The position numbers were made by a program, and so were the translations under genes. Under the pieces are notes generated by a model. The model was not told the origin of the DNA, did no database searches, and saw only the letters and a program-made list of their open reading frames with translations. 64,000 bases of DNA from Uliginosibacterium paludis (GTDB lineage: Bacteria; Pseudomonadota; Gammaproteobacteria; Burkholderiales; Rhodocyclaceae). Every line of letters begins with the position of its first letter. Position 1 is the first letter of the stretch. The DNA lies in assembly GCF_039631355.1 (NCBI RefSeq), contig NZ_JBDIVF010000013.1:1-64000 (forward strand), written 5' to 3'. Positions 40,646 through 50,590 of this stretch are shown here, one piece after another.

Positions 40646-41498
40646 GCCACTCGGGCACGACACCGCGTGCCATCTTCAGGGTGTCAGCGTCATAGACCAG
40701 CACCGTGTCAGCCTGGGCCAGAGCGGGGTCCGCCACCGTCAGCGCATAGTTGCCGACCAGCGTGCCGTCACCGTGAATGGTGTTGGCGGGCGTGTAGAGC
40801 GCGTGGCCGTAGGGAATGCGGAAGCCGGTGAAGGCAAAGCTGTCTTCGTCCAGCTGTTTGCCGATCACGATCCAGCCACCGCAGGATTCGGAAGTCGGAA
40901 TGTGAATGTGCGGGAAGTTGTGTGTCTCGACGAAGATGCCGCCGCCGCCGTGCGTCTTCATCAGGAAGTCCTTGCGGTAATCCTTGGTGTAGTCGTACTC
41001 CATCAGCACGATTTCGTATTCCGGCGAGCTCACTGCGAGGTCTCCGCCGGACGCCAGCAGCTCCAGCCCGTAGTAGCGCACGTTGTCTGCGGTGGCGGTC
41101 ACCGTGGGAATGCTGAAACCTTCGGGCACGAGCAGCGCGCCCATCGCGCCGAAGCTGTTCGCGCTGCTGCCGCTGACGACCTTGATGCCCTTTTCCAGCG
41201 CCTGCTGCGCCGAATACCAGCGCGCGCTGACGATGGCCATCGGCGGTTCGCAGCGCGACGGTACGAAGGGCTTGCGGGCGGCAATGTCGAAATGCCAGTC
41301 CGATACGCCCTTGCGGATGAAGGCAACTTCCTTGCCGGTCGTCATGACCGGTTTCGTCGGGTCGGGTTTGCCGTCGCGGATCGCATAGCGGGTCAGCTCG
41401 ACACTGCGGACGATGGTTTCCTCAAGGAGGTGCGGATGCAGCTTTCCCTTGCGCTTCTGCGTCATGGATGCGGGTCTCTCTGTCTGGGTCGTGGCCAT
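40638..41498 (-). CDS. Cupin-like protein of unknown function, paired with S10 peptidase
   Basis: A 286-residue soluble protein. The C-terminal half has a cupin-like metal pattern: THNFPHIHIPTSESCGGW (His at about 191-197) and GHALYTPANTIHGDG (His near 230 and 241). The N-terminal half (EETIVRSVELTRYAIRDGKP, FDIAARKPFVPSRCEPPMAI) matches nothing I recognise. Its stop codon lies within the start of the S10 gene, so the two are translated together. Metal-dependent oxygenase, isomerase or carbohydrate-processing activity are all compatible. Start ATG at 41498 or 41465. Confidence 0.65.
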   Translation of the reverse strand: MATTQTERPASMTQKRKGKLHPHLLEETIVRSVELTRYAIRDGKPDPTKPVMTTGKEVAFIRKGVSDWHFDIAARKPFVPSRCEPPMAIVSARWYSAQQALEKGIKVVSGSSANSFGAMGALLVPEGFSIPTVTATADNVRYYGLELLASGGDLAVSSPEYEIVLMEYDYTKDYRKDFLMKTHGGGGIFVETHNFPHIHIPTSESCGGWIVIGKQLDEDSFAFTGFRIPYGHALYTPANTIHGDGTLVGNYALTVADPALAQADTVLVYDADTLKMARGVVPEWHD

Positions 41499-41786
41499 CC
41501 GGGCGGTCTGTTTGCCGGGAAGGGTGTGAATGCTTGACTACCGGGAAAAAATAGTTTCAATCCGGTGTCACCCGCAAGCGCGGAAGATGTAAAAGGCGCA
41601 TGCTTTCGTCATGGGTTGTGACAGATTTCACGGAAGCGGCCGATGCCCGCTTCGACCGGTGGGGCGGTGGCCGGCCGGTGCCGTTTGCAACGCGTTTTGC
41701 GCCCTGAGGGTGCGCCGACTGCTGCGGCGCGGGGAGCGGGCACGTGCCGGCGTTAGAATGCAGGACTTTCATGACGGGATGAGCCG

Positions 41787-43097
41787 ATGACCGCACTCTG
41801 GATCCTGGTTTTGCTGATCGCGGTGTCCGGGCTGTTCTCGCTGGCGGAGATGGCCTTCGCTTCCGCGCGCCGGGCCCGCCTGGTGCAGATGGCTGAGGAT
41901 GGCGACGACGGCGCGGTGGCCGCGCTGGCCATCAAGGAGCAGTCCAGCCGCCTGCTGGCCGCGACCCAGACCGGCATCACTGCCGCTGCCTTGCTGATGG
42001 GCGTGTATGGCGAATCCGCGCTGACGACCCAGCTTGAAACCTGGCTGGGCGAGCATGCGCCGGGCCTGGCCGACTGGAACGGCCTGATCGCCTTCACCTG
42101 CATGATCGTGGCGGTGACGGCAGCTTCCATCGTATTCGGCGAGATCGTGCCCAAGCGCATCGCGCTGGCCTATCCGGAGCGGCTCGCGTCCTCGCTGGCG
42201 CCGCTGATGGGCTTTTTCATCCGCGCCTTGTCGCCGGCGATCTACTTCCTCTCCTTCGTGGCAGACCGCGTGATCGCGCTGCTGCCGGTGCAGGCGGCCC
42301 CCGCGGTGACCAGCATGGAAGACATCCTCGCCTTCGTGACCGAGGGCGAGCGCACCGGCTCCATCCAGCGCGAGGAAAGTCATCTGCTGGGCAATGTGGT
42401 GCGCCTGGAAGACTGGCGCATGGCGACCATCATGACGCCGGTGAGTGACGTGGTGTATGTCGACCTGCTCGACACCACCGAGAACAATCTCAAGCGCCTG
42501 GTCGAAACCCCGCATTCGCAATTGCCGGTCTGCAAGGGGGATGTGCAGCAGGTGATCGGCATCGTGCAGAGCCATGACATCCTCAAGGCCTCGCTGGAAG
42601 GCGAAATCGACTTCGGTTCGCTGCCGATGGATGCGCCGCTCTTCGTGCCCTCCGCGCTGACGCTGGGCGACCTCTTGCGCACCTTCCGCCAGCGCAAGGC
42701 GGATTTCGCCTTCGTCGTCAGCGAGTTCGGCCTGACTGAAGGCGTCGTGACGCTCGGCGACCTGATGACCTCGCTGGTGGGCGACATGATGCCCTTCTCG
42801 GACGACCCGGACGAAGCCCTCGCAGTGGAGCGGCCGGATGGCTCCTGGCTGCTCGACGGCCTGCTGCCGATCGACGAGATGCGTGACAAGCTGGGCCTGC
42901 GCGAGTTGCCGCTCGAAGCCATGGGCAGCTACCACACCGTCGGCGGCTTCATGCTCGCGTCATTGGGCCACATTCCGCGCAAGGCGGAACGCTTCAGCTG
43001 GGAAGGCTGGGTTTTCGAGGTGGTGGATATCGACCGCAACCGGGTCGACCAAGTGCTGGCGAGCCGCGCCGGCAGCGAGACTCGACCGGCGGCCTAG
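41787..43097 (+). CDS. CNNM/CorC-HlyC family membrane protein with CBS domains
   Basis: A 436-residue protein, often annotated as hemolysin. The N-terminal DUF21/CNNM domain has hydrophobic helices (WILVLLIAVSGLFSLAEMAF, AFTCMIVAVTAASIVFGEI) with the FGEIVPKRIAL motif; two CBS domains (about 200-330; MATIMTPVSDVVYVD, QLPVCKGD, FAFVVSEFGLTEGVV) and a CorC_HlyC C-terminal domain (GSWLLDGLLPIDEM, VGGFMLASLGHIP) follow. CNNM-type proteins export magnesium or cobalt with the CBS pair sensing nucleotide. Complete. A TAGAAT -10-like element is at 41753-41758. Confidence 0.92.
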   Translation: MTALWILVLLIAVSGLFSLAEMAFASARRARLVQMAEDGDDGAVAALAIKEQSSRLLAATQTGITAAALLMGVYGESALTTQLETWLGEHAPGLADWNGLIAFTCMIVAVTAASIVFGEIVPKRIALAYPERLASSLAPLMGFFIRALSPAIYFLSFVADRVIALLPVQAAPAVTSMEDILAFVTEGERTGSIQREESHLLGNVVRLEDWRMATIMTPVSDVVYVDLLDTTENNLKRLVETPHSQLPVCKGDVQQVIGIVQSHDILKASLEGEIDFGSLPMDAPLFVPSALTLGDLLRTFRQRKADFAFVVSEFGLTEGVVTLGDLMTSLVGDMMPFSDDPDEALAVERPDGSWLLDGLLPIDEMRDKLGLRELPLEAMGSYHTVGGFMLASLGHIPRKAERFSWEGWVFEVVDIDRNRVDQVLASRAGSETRPAA

Positions 43098-43160
43098 CGC
43101 CTGTTTTGCCCGGGGCATCTCCGGTGAGCGTGGCTTTGTCCGGCTTCTTTGACAGATCTG

Positions 43161-43194
43161 CGGCGCGCTTCGCTGCGCTCAGTGCGCCCTACGG
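43161..43194. repeat. Solo copy of the 3' arm of the dispersed inverted-repeat element
   Basis: CGGCGCGCTTCGC, TGCGCTCAGT and GCGCCCTACGG in order. It matches the right arm of the units at 62.8-63.6 kb almost base for base. It lies between convergent genes, and its CTA (43189-43191, TAG on the minus strand) is the stop codon of the kinase gene. GGCGC and GCGCC within it can pair. Confidence 0.85.
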
Positions 43195-43769
43195 CGTGGA
43201 TGGCGGGCCCGGGAGAGAGGCGAGCAGCGCTTCCGCTTCGCGGGGGTGGCGCAGGCGCACAAAGCGGATCGCCGCGTACTGCGGATCCATCATGCAGGAT
43301 TCATATTTCCGTCGCGTGCTGCCATGGGTGCGGATCGTCCACCAGACGATGGAATCCCGCGAGAAGAGTTGCCGGAAGCTCTCGCGATTGCCAGTGCCGG
43401 GCCACAGCTCCTCTCGCGTGAGGCTGCGCCGCAGCGCACGCCGGATGGCGCGGCCCAGCGTGAGCAGGAAACTGTAGTCGAGCCAGATCACGGTACTTGC
43501 ATCGCGCCACTTGAGTGGGGTGCTGCGCGTGTAGTTGCCGTCGAGCACCCAGGGGCCGTCGGCGAGCGCGGCTTCTATCCGCGGGAAGAACTCTGCATCG
43601 CCGGATTCTGTCCAGCCCGCTTTCCAGAACAACTGGTCGAGCTCGATGCAGCGTGCACCCAGTGCGGTGGCGAGGCGGCGCGAGAAGTGCGTTTTCCCGC
43701 TGCCGCTGGTGCCAACCACATTGATGTTGAGCCATGTCGGCCCGGGACAGTCTCCGGGCCTGGCCTGGC

Positions 43770-43773
<4 letters not shown>
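43189..43773 (-). CDS. P-loop nucleotide kinase-like protein (adenylate-kinase/FlaR-like)
   Basis: A 194-residue P-loop protein: Walker A VVGTSGSGKTHFSRRLATAL near residues 19-38, LDQLFWKAGWTE (the D/E-x-x-W segment common in this group of uncharacterised kinases), WVLDGNYTRSTPLKWRDAS and IWLDYSF as Walker-B-like strand, then the lid-like RRALRRSLTREELWPG. Often annotated as adenylate kinase or topology modulation protein; the true substrate is unknown. Start overlaps the prlC stop codon (ATGA). Its C-terminus PGPPSTP and stop codon lie in or beside the dispersed repeat arm. Confidence 0.8.
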
Positions 43774-45839
<2,066 letters not shown>

Positions 45840-45928
45840 GCGCTGTTCCTCTGGCGGAGCTGAAGTTCGGGGGACATTGTGCCGTCAATGACTGAGTGCG
45901 GCAAAAATCGGTTTGAAAGGGTTGGACT

Positions 45929-46786
45929 ATGGCAGAGACAGTCGATCGGCGGCGGGCGTTCAGTGCCGCCATCGAGCAGGAACTCAAGAGTGGCGAGCTG
46001 GTGTTCCCGACCTGCATGCAGGCCACGCTGAAGATCCGGCGCGCGCTGGATGACGAGAATGCCGGGCTGACTGCGGTGTCCCGCGCCATCAGTCTGGAGC
46101 CGCTGCTGTCGGTGAAGCTGCTTCGCATGGCCAATTCGGCTTTCTACAACCCGTCCGGCATCGAGGTCAGCGATGTGCAGCGCGCGCTGATGCGGGTGGG
46201 TCTCAAGAGCGCGCGGGTGCTGGCACTGGCCGTGATCGGGGATCAGATCGCCACCGCGCAGGAGCTTGCACCGGTCTGGCGGCTGGCCGACCAGCTGTGG
46301 CGGCATTCGCTCGACGTCGCCTCGCTTTCCCATGCGATCGCGGTGCAGCTCGACACCTTCAATCCCGACACCGCGCTGCTCGCCGGCATGGTGCACGCGA
46401 TCGGCCAGTTCTACCTGCTGGCACGCAGCCGCGATTTTCCCGAGTTGCTCGAGGAGCAGAGCGAGCTCGCGGATTTCATTCTCTACTGGGACCGCCGCGT
46501 CGGCCAGGCCGTGCTCGTCGCGCTCGGCACGCCGGAGGAAATCGTCGACGCCATCGATACGCAGGACGAGTGCACCGGCGTATGGCCGCCGCGCCACCTC
46601 TCCGACCTGCTGTTTCTGGCCAATACCGCCGCCGGCACGCCGAATCCCTTTTCCACGGTTTCGCTGGAAGAACAGATCACCCGACGGCAGGACGCTTTCC
46701 GCAATGTGGAGCCGGATCTCATCAACCGCATGCTCGACGAAGCCCGCGTGCGCCGCGCCGCCGCGATGGCCATGCTCACGGCCTGA
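45929..46786 (+). CDS. HDOD-domain signalling protein
   Basis: A 285-residue protein made of an HDOD domain: MQATLKIRRALDDENAGLTA, VSRAISLEPLLSVKLLRMAN near residues 51-70, ALMRVGLKSARVLALAV and GMVHAIGQFYLLARS in place of the HD residues (no HD pair, as expected). HDOD proteins act as adaptors in c-di-GMP or chemotaxis-like pathways. This one has no attached GGDEF or EAL domain. It is divergent from prlC and has an AAGGG ribosome binding site. Confidence 0.9.
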   Translation: MAETVDRRRAFSAAIEQELKSGELVFPTCMQATLKIRRALDDENAGLTAVSRAISLEPLLSVKLLRMANSAFYNPSGIEVSDVQRALMRVGLKSARVLALAVIGDQIATAQELAPVWRLADQLWRHSLDVASLSHAIAVQLDTFNPDTALLAGMVHAIGQFYLLARSRDFPELLEEQSELADFILYWDRRVGQAVLVALGTPEEIVDAIDTQDECTGVWPPRHLSDLLFLANTAAGTPNPFSTVSLEEQITRRQDAFRNVEPDLINRMLDEARVRRAAAMAMLTA

Positions 46787-46794
46787 ACCGTGGC

Positions 46795-47781
46795 TCAGTC
46801 CTTGCGGGCGGGCCCGTAGAGGCGGCTGATCAGCTGGCTGAAGGCAGCCTGTCGCGAGGGCGCCGCTTGCCGGAGCACCCCTTCGCGCTGCAGCAGGGCG
46901 ATGAGTTTGCGCGGCTCGATATGGCGATCACCCACGACCTCGACATGCCCTGCCTGCAGCTCCAGCCTTTGCGTGCGCGGGTCGGCTTCCACCGTGGGCG
47001 AGCGCTGTTCGGCCAGCGAGAAGATCTCGTCACTTTCCACGCAGCGCCCGCCCTCTTCGCGCCGGCAGCTGTCGCGCTCGTCGGTGTCGATCTTGAGATG
47101 GCGGGAAACGCCCGGGCTCAGCGCTCCGGGTGCCCGGATGAAGTGGGATGCGGCGGAGATGTCGGTCCATTTTGCACCGGTGCCGATGCGACAGGAGGCG
47201 GCCGTCAGACCCAGACTCAGCACATGCAGCCAGGTCCAGCCGCAAGGTGCGGCCGCGGCGATGCCGGCAAAGGGGCCGGAAATCGTGACCAGCTCGACCG
47301 CAGGTACCGCCTGATCCGGGATCGACAAAGCCTGGGTGCTGACGGCGCGGCGACTGATCAGCGCCCCCTGGCTGTGGCCGATCAGGGTGAGGGCCGAACC
47401 GGGGGTGGCGTCTGCAAGCTGCTGCAGTGCGCGGCGCAAGCCGCCTGCTGCGTCGTCCAGTGCGGCGCGATCGTCATAGCTGAAACAGGCGCTCTGCTGG
47501 CCCTGGAACGCGAAGACCCGGGACAGCGAGCGGAATTCGCCGGCAGAGCCGCGGCAGCCGTGGACCATGAGCTTCACGGGTTCGCCGCGACGCAGTTGCA
47601 GCCGGCGATCCGGGTTGTCATTGCAGGGGCCGAGGCCTGGAATCTCGAGCACCAGATCCGGGGTCGGCAGCAGCCGGTTTTCGTCGGGGGACGACGCATC
47701 GGCCGCTGCGAGGGCCGGCGCGCAGAGCGCCAGCCAGGCGGGCAAGAAGGCGGACAGGGCGAAAAACGTGCGGCGCGTCAT
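46795..47781 (-). CDS. Secreted alpha/beta-hydrolase (lipase/esterase-like)
   Basis: A 328-residue exported protein. A twin-basic signal peptide (RRTFFALSAFLPAWLALCAPALA) precedes a hydrolase fold: KLMVHGCRGSAGEFRSLSRV carries the HG oxyanion motif, LTLIGHSQGALISRRAV the nucleophile Ser near 147, and ITISGPFAG-type strand follows as VTISGPFAGIAA. The late region (DTERD-like acidic loop and DRHIEPRKLIALLQ) may give the Asp and His. Substrate unknown; it resembles PGAP1/lipase-like enzymes. No partner nearby. Convergent with the HDOD gene, 8 bp apart. Confidence 0.75.
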   Translation of the reverse strand: MTRRTFFALSAFLPAWLALCAPALAAADASSPDENRLLPTPDLVLEIPGLGPCNDNPDRRLQLRRGEPVKLMVHGCRGSAGEFRSLSRVFAFQGQQSACFSYDDRAALDDAAGGLRRALQQLADATPGSALTLIGHSQGALISRRAVSTQALSIPDQAVPAVELVTISGPFAGIAAAAPCGWTWLHVLSLGLTAASCRIGTGAKWTDISAASHFIRAPGALSPGVSRHLKIDTDERDSCRREEGGRCVESDEIFSLAEQRSPTVEADPRTQRLELQAGHVEVVGDRHIEPRKLIALLQREGVLRQAAPSRQAAFSQLISRLYGPARKD

Positions 47782-47878
47782 CGGCGGTGATCCGGAACAC
47801 GGCGGAGCTCCGATTCTATCGGTGTTCGGCGCTCCGCCTGAATAGGCGCTTTACCGGTCTTCGCAGGCGTCCGGGGCG

Positions 47879-48775
47879 TCAGGCATCGAGGCTGCGACCC
47901 GTCAGACGCTCGTAGGCTTCCACATACTTGGCGCTGGTGCGGGCGATGACCTCGGCCGGCAGCTTCGGGCCCGGCGCAGTCTTGTTCCAGTCCAGCGTTT
48001 CCAGGTAGTCGCGCACGTACTGCTTGTCGTAGGACGGCGGCGAAATGCCTTCGGCATAACTGTCTGCGGGCCAGAAACGGGAAGAGTCCGGCGTGAGCGC
48101 TTCGTCGATCAGGTGCAGGGTGCCGGCCGCATCTAGACCGAACTCGAACTTGGTGTCGGCAATGATGATGCCGCGGGTCGCGGCGTAGTCGCGGGCTTCC
48201 GAATACAGCTGGATGGCGGCATCGCGGGCCTTGGCGGACAGGTCTTCGCCCATCAGCTCGACGCATTTCGCGAAGTCGATGTTCTCGTCATGGGTGCCCA
48301 TTTCAGCCTTGGTCGAGGGCGTGAAGAGCGGTTGTTCGAGCTTGGCCGCCTGCTTGAGGCCCACCGGCAGCGTGTGGCCGCAGACCTTGCCGGTCGCGAG
48401 GTAATCCTTCCAGCCGCCGCCGATGATGTAGCCACGCACCACCGCTTCGATGGGCAGCGGCTTGAGCCGCTTGACGACCAGCGCGCGGCCACGAACCTGG
48501 TCACGCTCGCTGGCGGCCACGACGTCTTCCGGCGCGATGCCGGTGAGCTGGCCGGGCAGGATGTGGGCGAGGCGATCGAACCAGAACAGGGCGGTCTTGG
48601 TGAGCACTTCGCCCTTGCGCGGGATCGGATCCGGCAGGATCACGTCGAAGGCCGAGAGCCGGTCGGAGGTCACGATCAGCAGCTTGTCCTCATCGACCGC
48701 ATAGATATCGCGGACCTTGCCGTGCCCGAGCAGGGGCAGGCTGGTGATGGAGGCTTCGTAGAGGGGCTGGGTCAT
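47879..48775 (-). CDS. purC: Phosphoribosylaminoimidazole-succinocarboxamide synthase (SAICAR synthetase)
   Basis: A 298-residue purine biosynthesis enzyme joining aspartate to CAIR with ATP. Motifs: LLGHGKVRDIYAVDEDKLL, VTSDRLSAFDVILPDPIPRK, KPLPIEAVVRGYIIGGGWKDY and IADTKFEFGLD, with the terminal SYDKQYVRDYLETLDW. The length (about 300) is that of the betaproteobacterial/yeast-like form. The ATG at 48775 (MTQPLYEASI) is the start that fits the family; the upstream open frame is not conserved. Confidence 0.97.
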   Translation of the reverse strand: MTQPLYEASITSLPLLGHGKVRDIYAVDEDKLLIVTSDRLSAFDVILPDPIPRKGEVLTKTALFWFDRLAHILPGQLTGIAPEDVVAASERDQVRGRALVVKRLKPLPIEAVVRGYIIGGGWKDYLATGKVCGHTLPVGLKQAAKLEQPLFTPSTKAEMGTHDENIDFAKCVELMGEDLSAKARDAAIQLYSEARDYAATRGIIIADTKFEFGLDAAGTLHLIDEALTPDSSRFWPADSYAEGISPPSYDKQYVRDYLETLDWNKTAPGPKLPAEVIARTSAKYVEAYERLTGRSLDA

Positions 48776-48908
48776 GAGGGCTGAAACTCCGGGAACGGGA
48801 TGCAGGCGGGAGACTGCGAACGGGGAAATCGGGCTGGGTACCGGGCAGAAAACGGGGCCGGACATGGCGAGCCGGGATGGCCCGACTGCGCATGCCGACC
48901 CGGCAGGG

Positions 48909-49181
48909 TCATTGCGCGGGCGGAACGTAACCCGAGGCGGCATCAGCACCGCCGCCGAAGAAATGGCGTTCCATCTGCTCGGACAGGTACTTGCGGGCTT
49001 TCGGATCCATCAGGTTCAGGCGGTTTTCGTTGATCAGCATGGTCTGATGCTTGATCCACTGCTGCCACGCTTCCTTGGAGACGTTTTCCCACACCTTCTT
49101 GCCCAGCTCGCCGGGAATGGGCGGGAAATCGAGGCCTTCGGCCTCGGTGCCGAGCTTGATGCACTTGACCATGCGTGCCAT
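48909..49181 (-). CDS. yggX: Oxidative Fe-S cluster protection protein YggX
   Basis: A 90-residue protein of the YggX family, an Fe(II) trafficking protein that protects iron-sulfur enzymes from oxidation. Signature MVKCIKLGTEAEGLDFPPIP with the conserved cysteine, then GELGKKVWENVSKEAWQQW and NLMDPKARKYLSEQMERHFF. Start at ATG 49181 with AGGAA upstream. It stands between fba and purC and is probably transcribed with purC. Confidence 0.93.
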   Translation of the reverse strand: MARMVKCIKLGTEAEGLDFPPIPGELGKKVWENVSKEAWQQWIKHQTMLINENRLNLMDPKARKYLSEQMERHFFGGGADAASGYVPPAQ

Positions 49182-49260
49182 GACGGAATTCCTGTGTAAT
49201 GCGTTCGGGGAAGCCAATTGTAGTGGAAAGCCGGTAGTGCCGCAGCGGCGCCGGCGCGCC

Positions 49261-49289
49261 AAAGACAAGGGCCTCCACGCGGGAGGCCC
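49261..49289 (-). terminator. Intrinsic terminator after fba
   Basis: Stem GGGCCTCC (49269-49276) and GGAGGCCC (49282-49289), five-base loop. On the minus strand TTGTCTTT follows. It lies 20 bases beyond the fba stop codon. Confidence 0.85.
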
Positions 49290-49309
49290 TGTTTCCGGCG
49301 CAAGGAGGC

Positions 49310-50374
49310 TTACTTCACTTGCTGGGCCAGCGCGCCACTCTTGTACTGGGCGGCAATCTTGTCCAGTGCGATCGGCTTGATCCGGCTGGCCTGACCTGCG
49401 CAACCGAAGGCTTCCATGCGGGCCTTGACGATGGCCTGGGCGGCAGCGCGCGCGGGCTTGAGGTAGTCACGCGGATCGAACTTCGAGGGATTCTCGAACA
49501 TGAACTTGCGGACGGCTGCTGTCATGGCCAGGCGGATGTCGGTGTCGATATTCACCTTGCGCACGCCGTGCTTGATGCCTTCGACGATTTCCTCGACCGG
49601 CACGCCGTAGGTTTCGCCGATGTCACCGCCGTACTGACGGATGATGGCCAGCAGATCCTGCGGCACGGAAGAGGAACCGTGCATCACCAGGTGGGTGTTG
49701 GGCAGGCGGGCGTGGATTTCCTTGATGCGGGAAATGGCCAGGATGTCGCCGGTGGGCTTGCGGGTGAACTTGTAGGCGCCGTGGCTGGTGCCAATGGCGA
49801 TCGCCAGTGCGTCGCACTGGGTCTGCTTGACGAAGTCTGCGGCCTGCTCAGGATCGGTCAGCATGGAGGCGTGATCCAGCTTGCCTTCGGCGCCGATGCC
49901 GTCTTCTTCACCCGCCATGCCGGTCTCCAGCGAACCCAGGCAGCCCAGTTCGGCTTCCACCGAGACGCCGATGGCGTGGGAGAACTTCACGACTTCGCGG
50001 CTGACTTCCACGTTGTATTCGTAGGAAGAGGGGGTCTTGCCGTCTTCCAGCAGCGAACCATCCATCATCACCGAACTGAAGCCGGACTTGATCGCGGCCA
50101 TGCAGACGGCCGGGCTCTGGCCGTGGTCCTGGTGCATCACCACCGGGATGTGCGGATAGGCTTCGACGGCGGCGTCGATCAGGTGACGGAGGAAGGCTTC
50201 ACCGGCGTATTTGCGGGCGCCGGCCGAGGCCTGCATGATCACCGGGCTGTCCAGTTCATTGGCAGCTTCCATGATGGCCGTGACCTGTTCGAGGTTGTTC
50301 ACGTTGAACGCGGGCAGCCCGTAGCTGAATTCGGCTGCGTGATCGAGCAGTTGACGCATGGAAACAAGTGCCAT
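49310..50374 (-). CDS. fba: Class II fructose-bisphosphate aldolase
   Basis: A 354-residue zinc-dependent aldolase for fructose-1,6-bisphosphate (and sedoheptulose-bisphosphate in the Calvin cycle). Zinc ligands are seen in VVMHQDHGQSPAVCMAA and in SHGAYKF and LVMHGSSSVP; EAELGCLGSLETGMAGEEDG is the flexible loop. This is the CbbA-like type of betaproteobacteria. AAGGGA precedes the ATG. Terminators flank it on both sides, so it is transcribed largely on its own. Confidence 0.97.
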   Translation of the reverse strand: MALVSMRQLLDHAAEFSYGLPAFNVNNLEQVTAIMEAANELDSPVIMQASAGARKYAGEAFLRHLIDAAVEAYPHIPVVMHQDHGQSPAVCMAAIKSGFSSVMMDGSLLEDGKTPSSYEYNVEVSREVVKFSHAIGVSVEAELGCLGSLETGMAGEEDGIGAEGKLDHASMLTDPEQAADFVKQTQCDALAIAIGTSHGAYKFTRKPTGDILAISRIKEIHARLPNTHLVMHGSSSVPQDLLAIIRQYGGDIGETYGVPVEEIVEGIKHGVRKVNIDTDIRLAMTAAVRKFMFENPSKFDPRDYLKPARAAAQAIVKARMEAFGCAGQASRIKPIALDKIAAQYKSGALAQQVK

Positions 50375-50493
50375 GTTGGAGTCCCTTCGGAAAGTTGTCG
50401 TTGTCAGTACCAGACCGGCATTCGCGGTCGCTCGGGGGTGAATTCTACCCTTCGGGCTCCTGTCATGTTCAGGAACAATGCCCGCGTGGGGCG

Positions 50494-50537
50494 ATAAAAA
50501 AACGGCCTTCTGCTTGCGCAGAGGCCGTTTTCGGGCT
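50494..50537. terminator. Terminator between pyk and fba (bidirectional form)
   Basis: AAAACGGCCT (50499-50508) pairs with AGGCCGTTTT (50522-50531), with an inner CTGC/GCAG. On the minus strand a run of T follows the stem (TTTTTAT); on the plus strand GGGCTTTTTT follows. It lies 60 bases beyond the pyk stop codon. Confidence 0.85.
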
Positions 50538-50590
50538 TTTTTGCCGGCGGGATGCTGCGCTGCAGCTTACCGCCGGCCGTCTGGGCCTGA

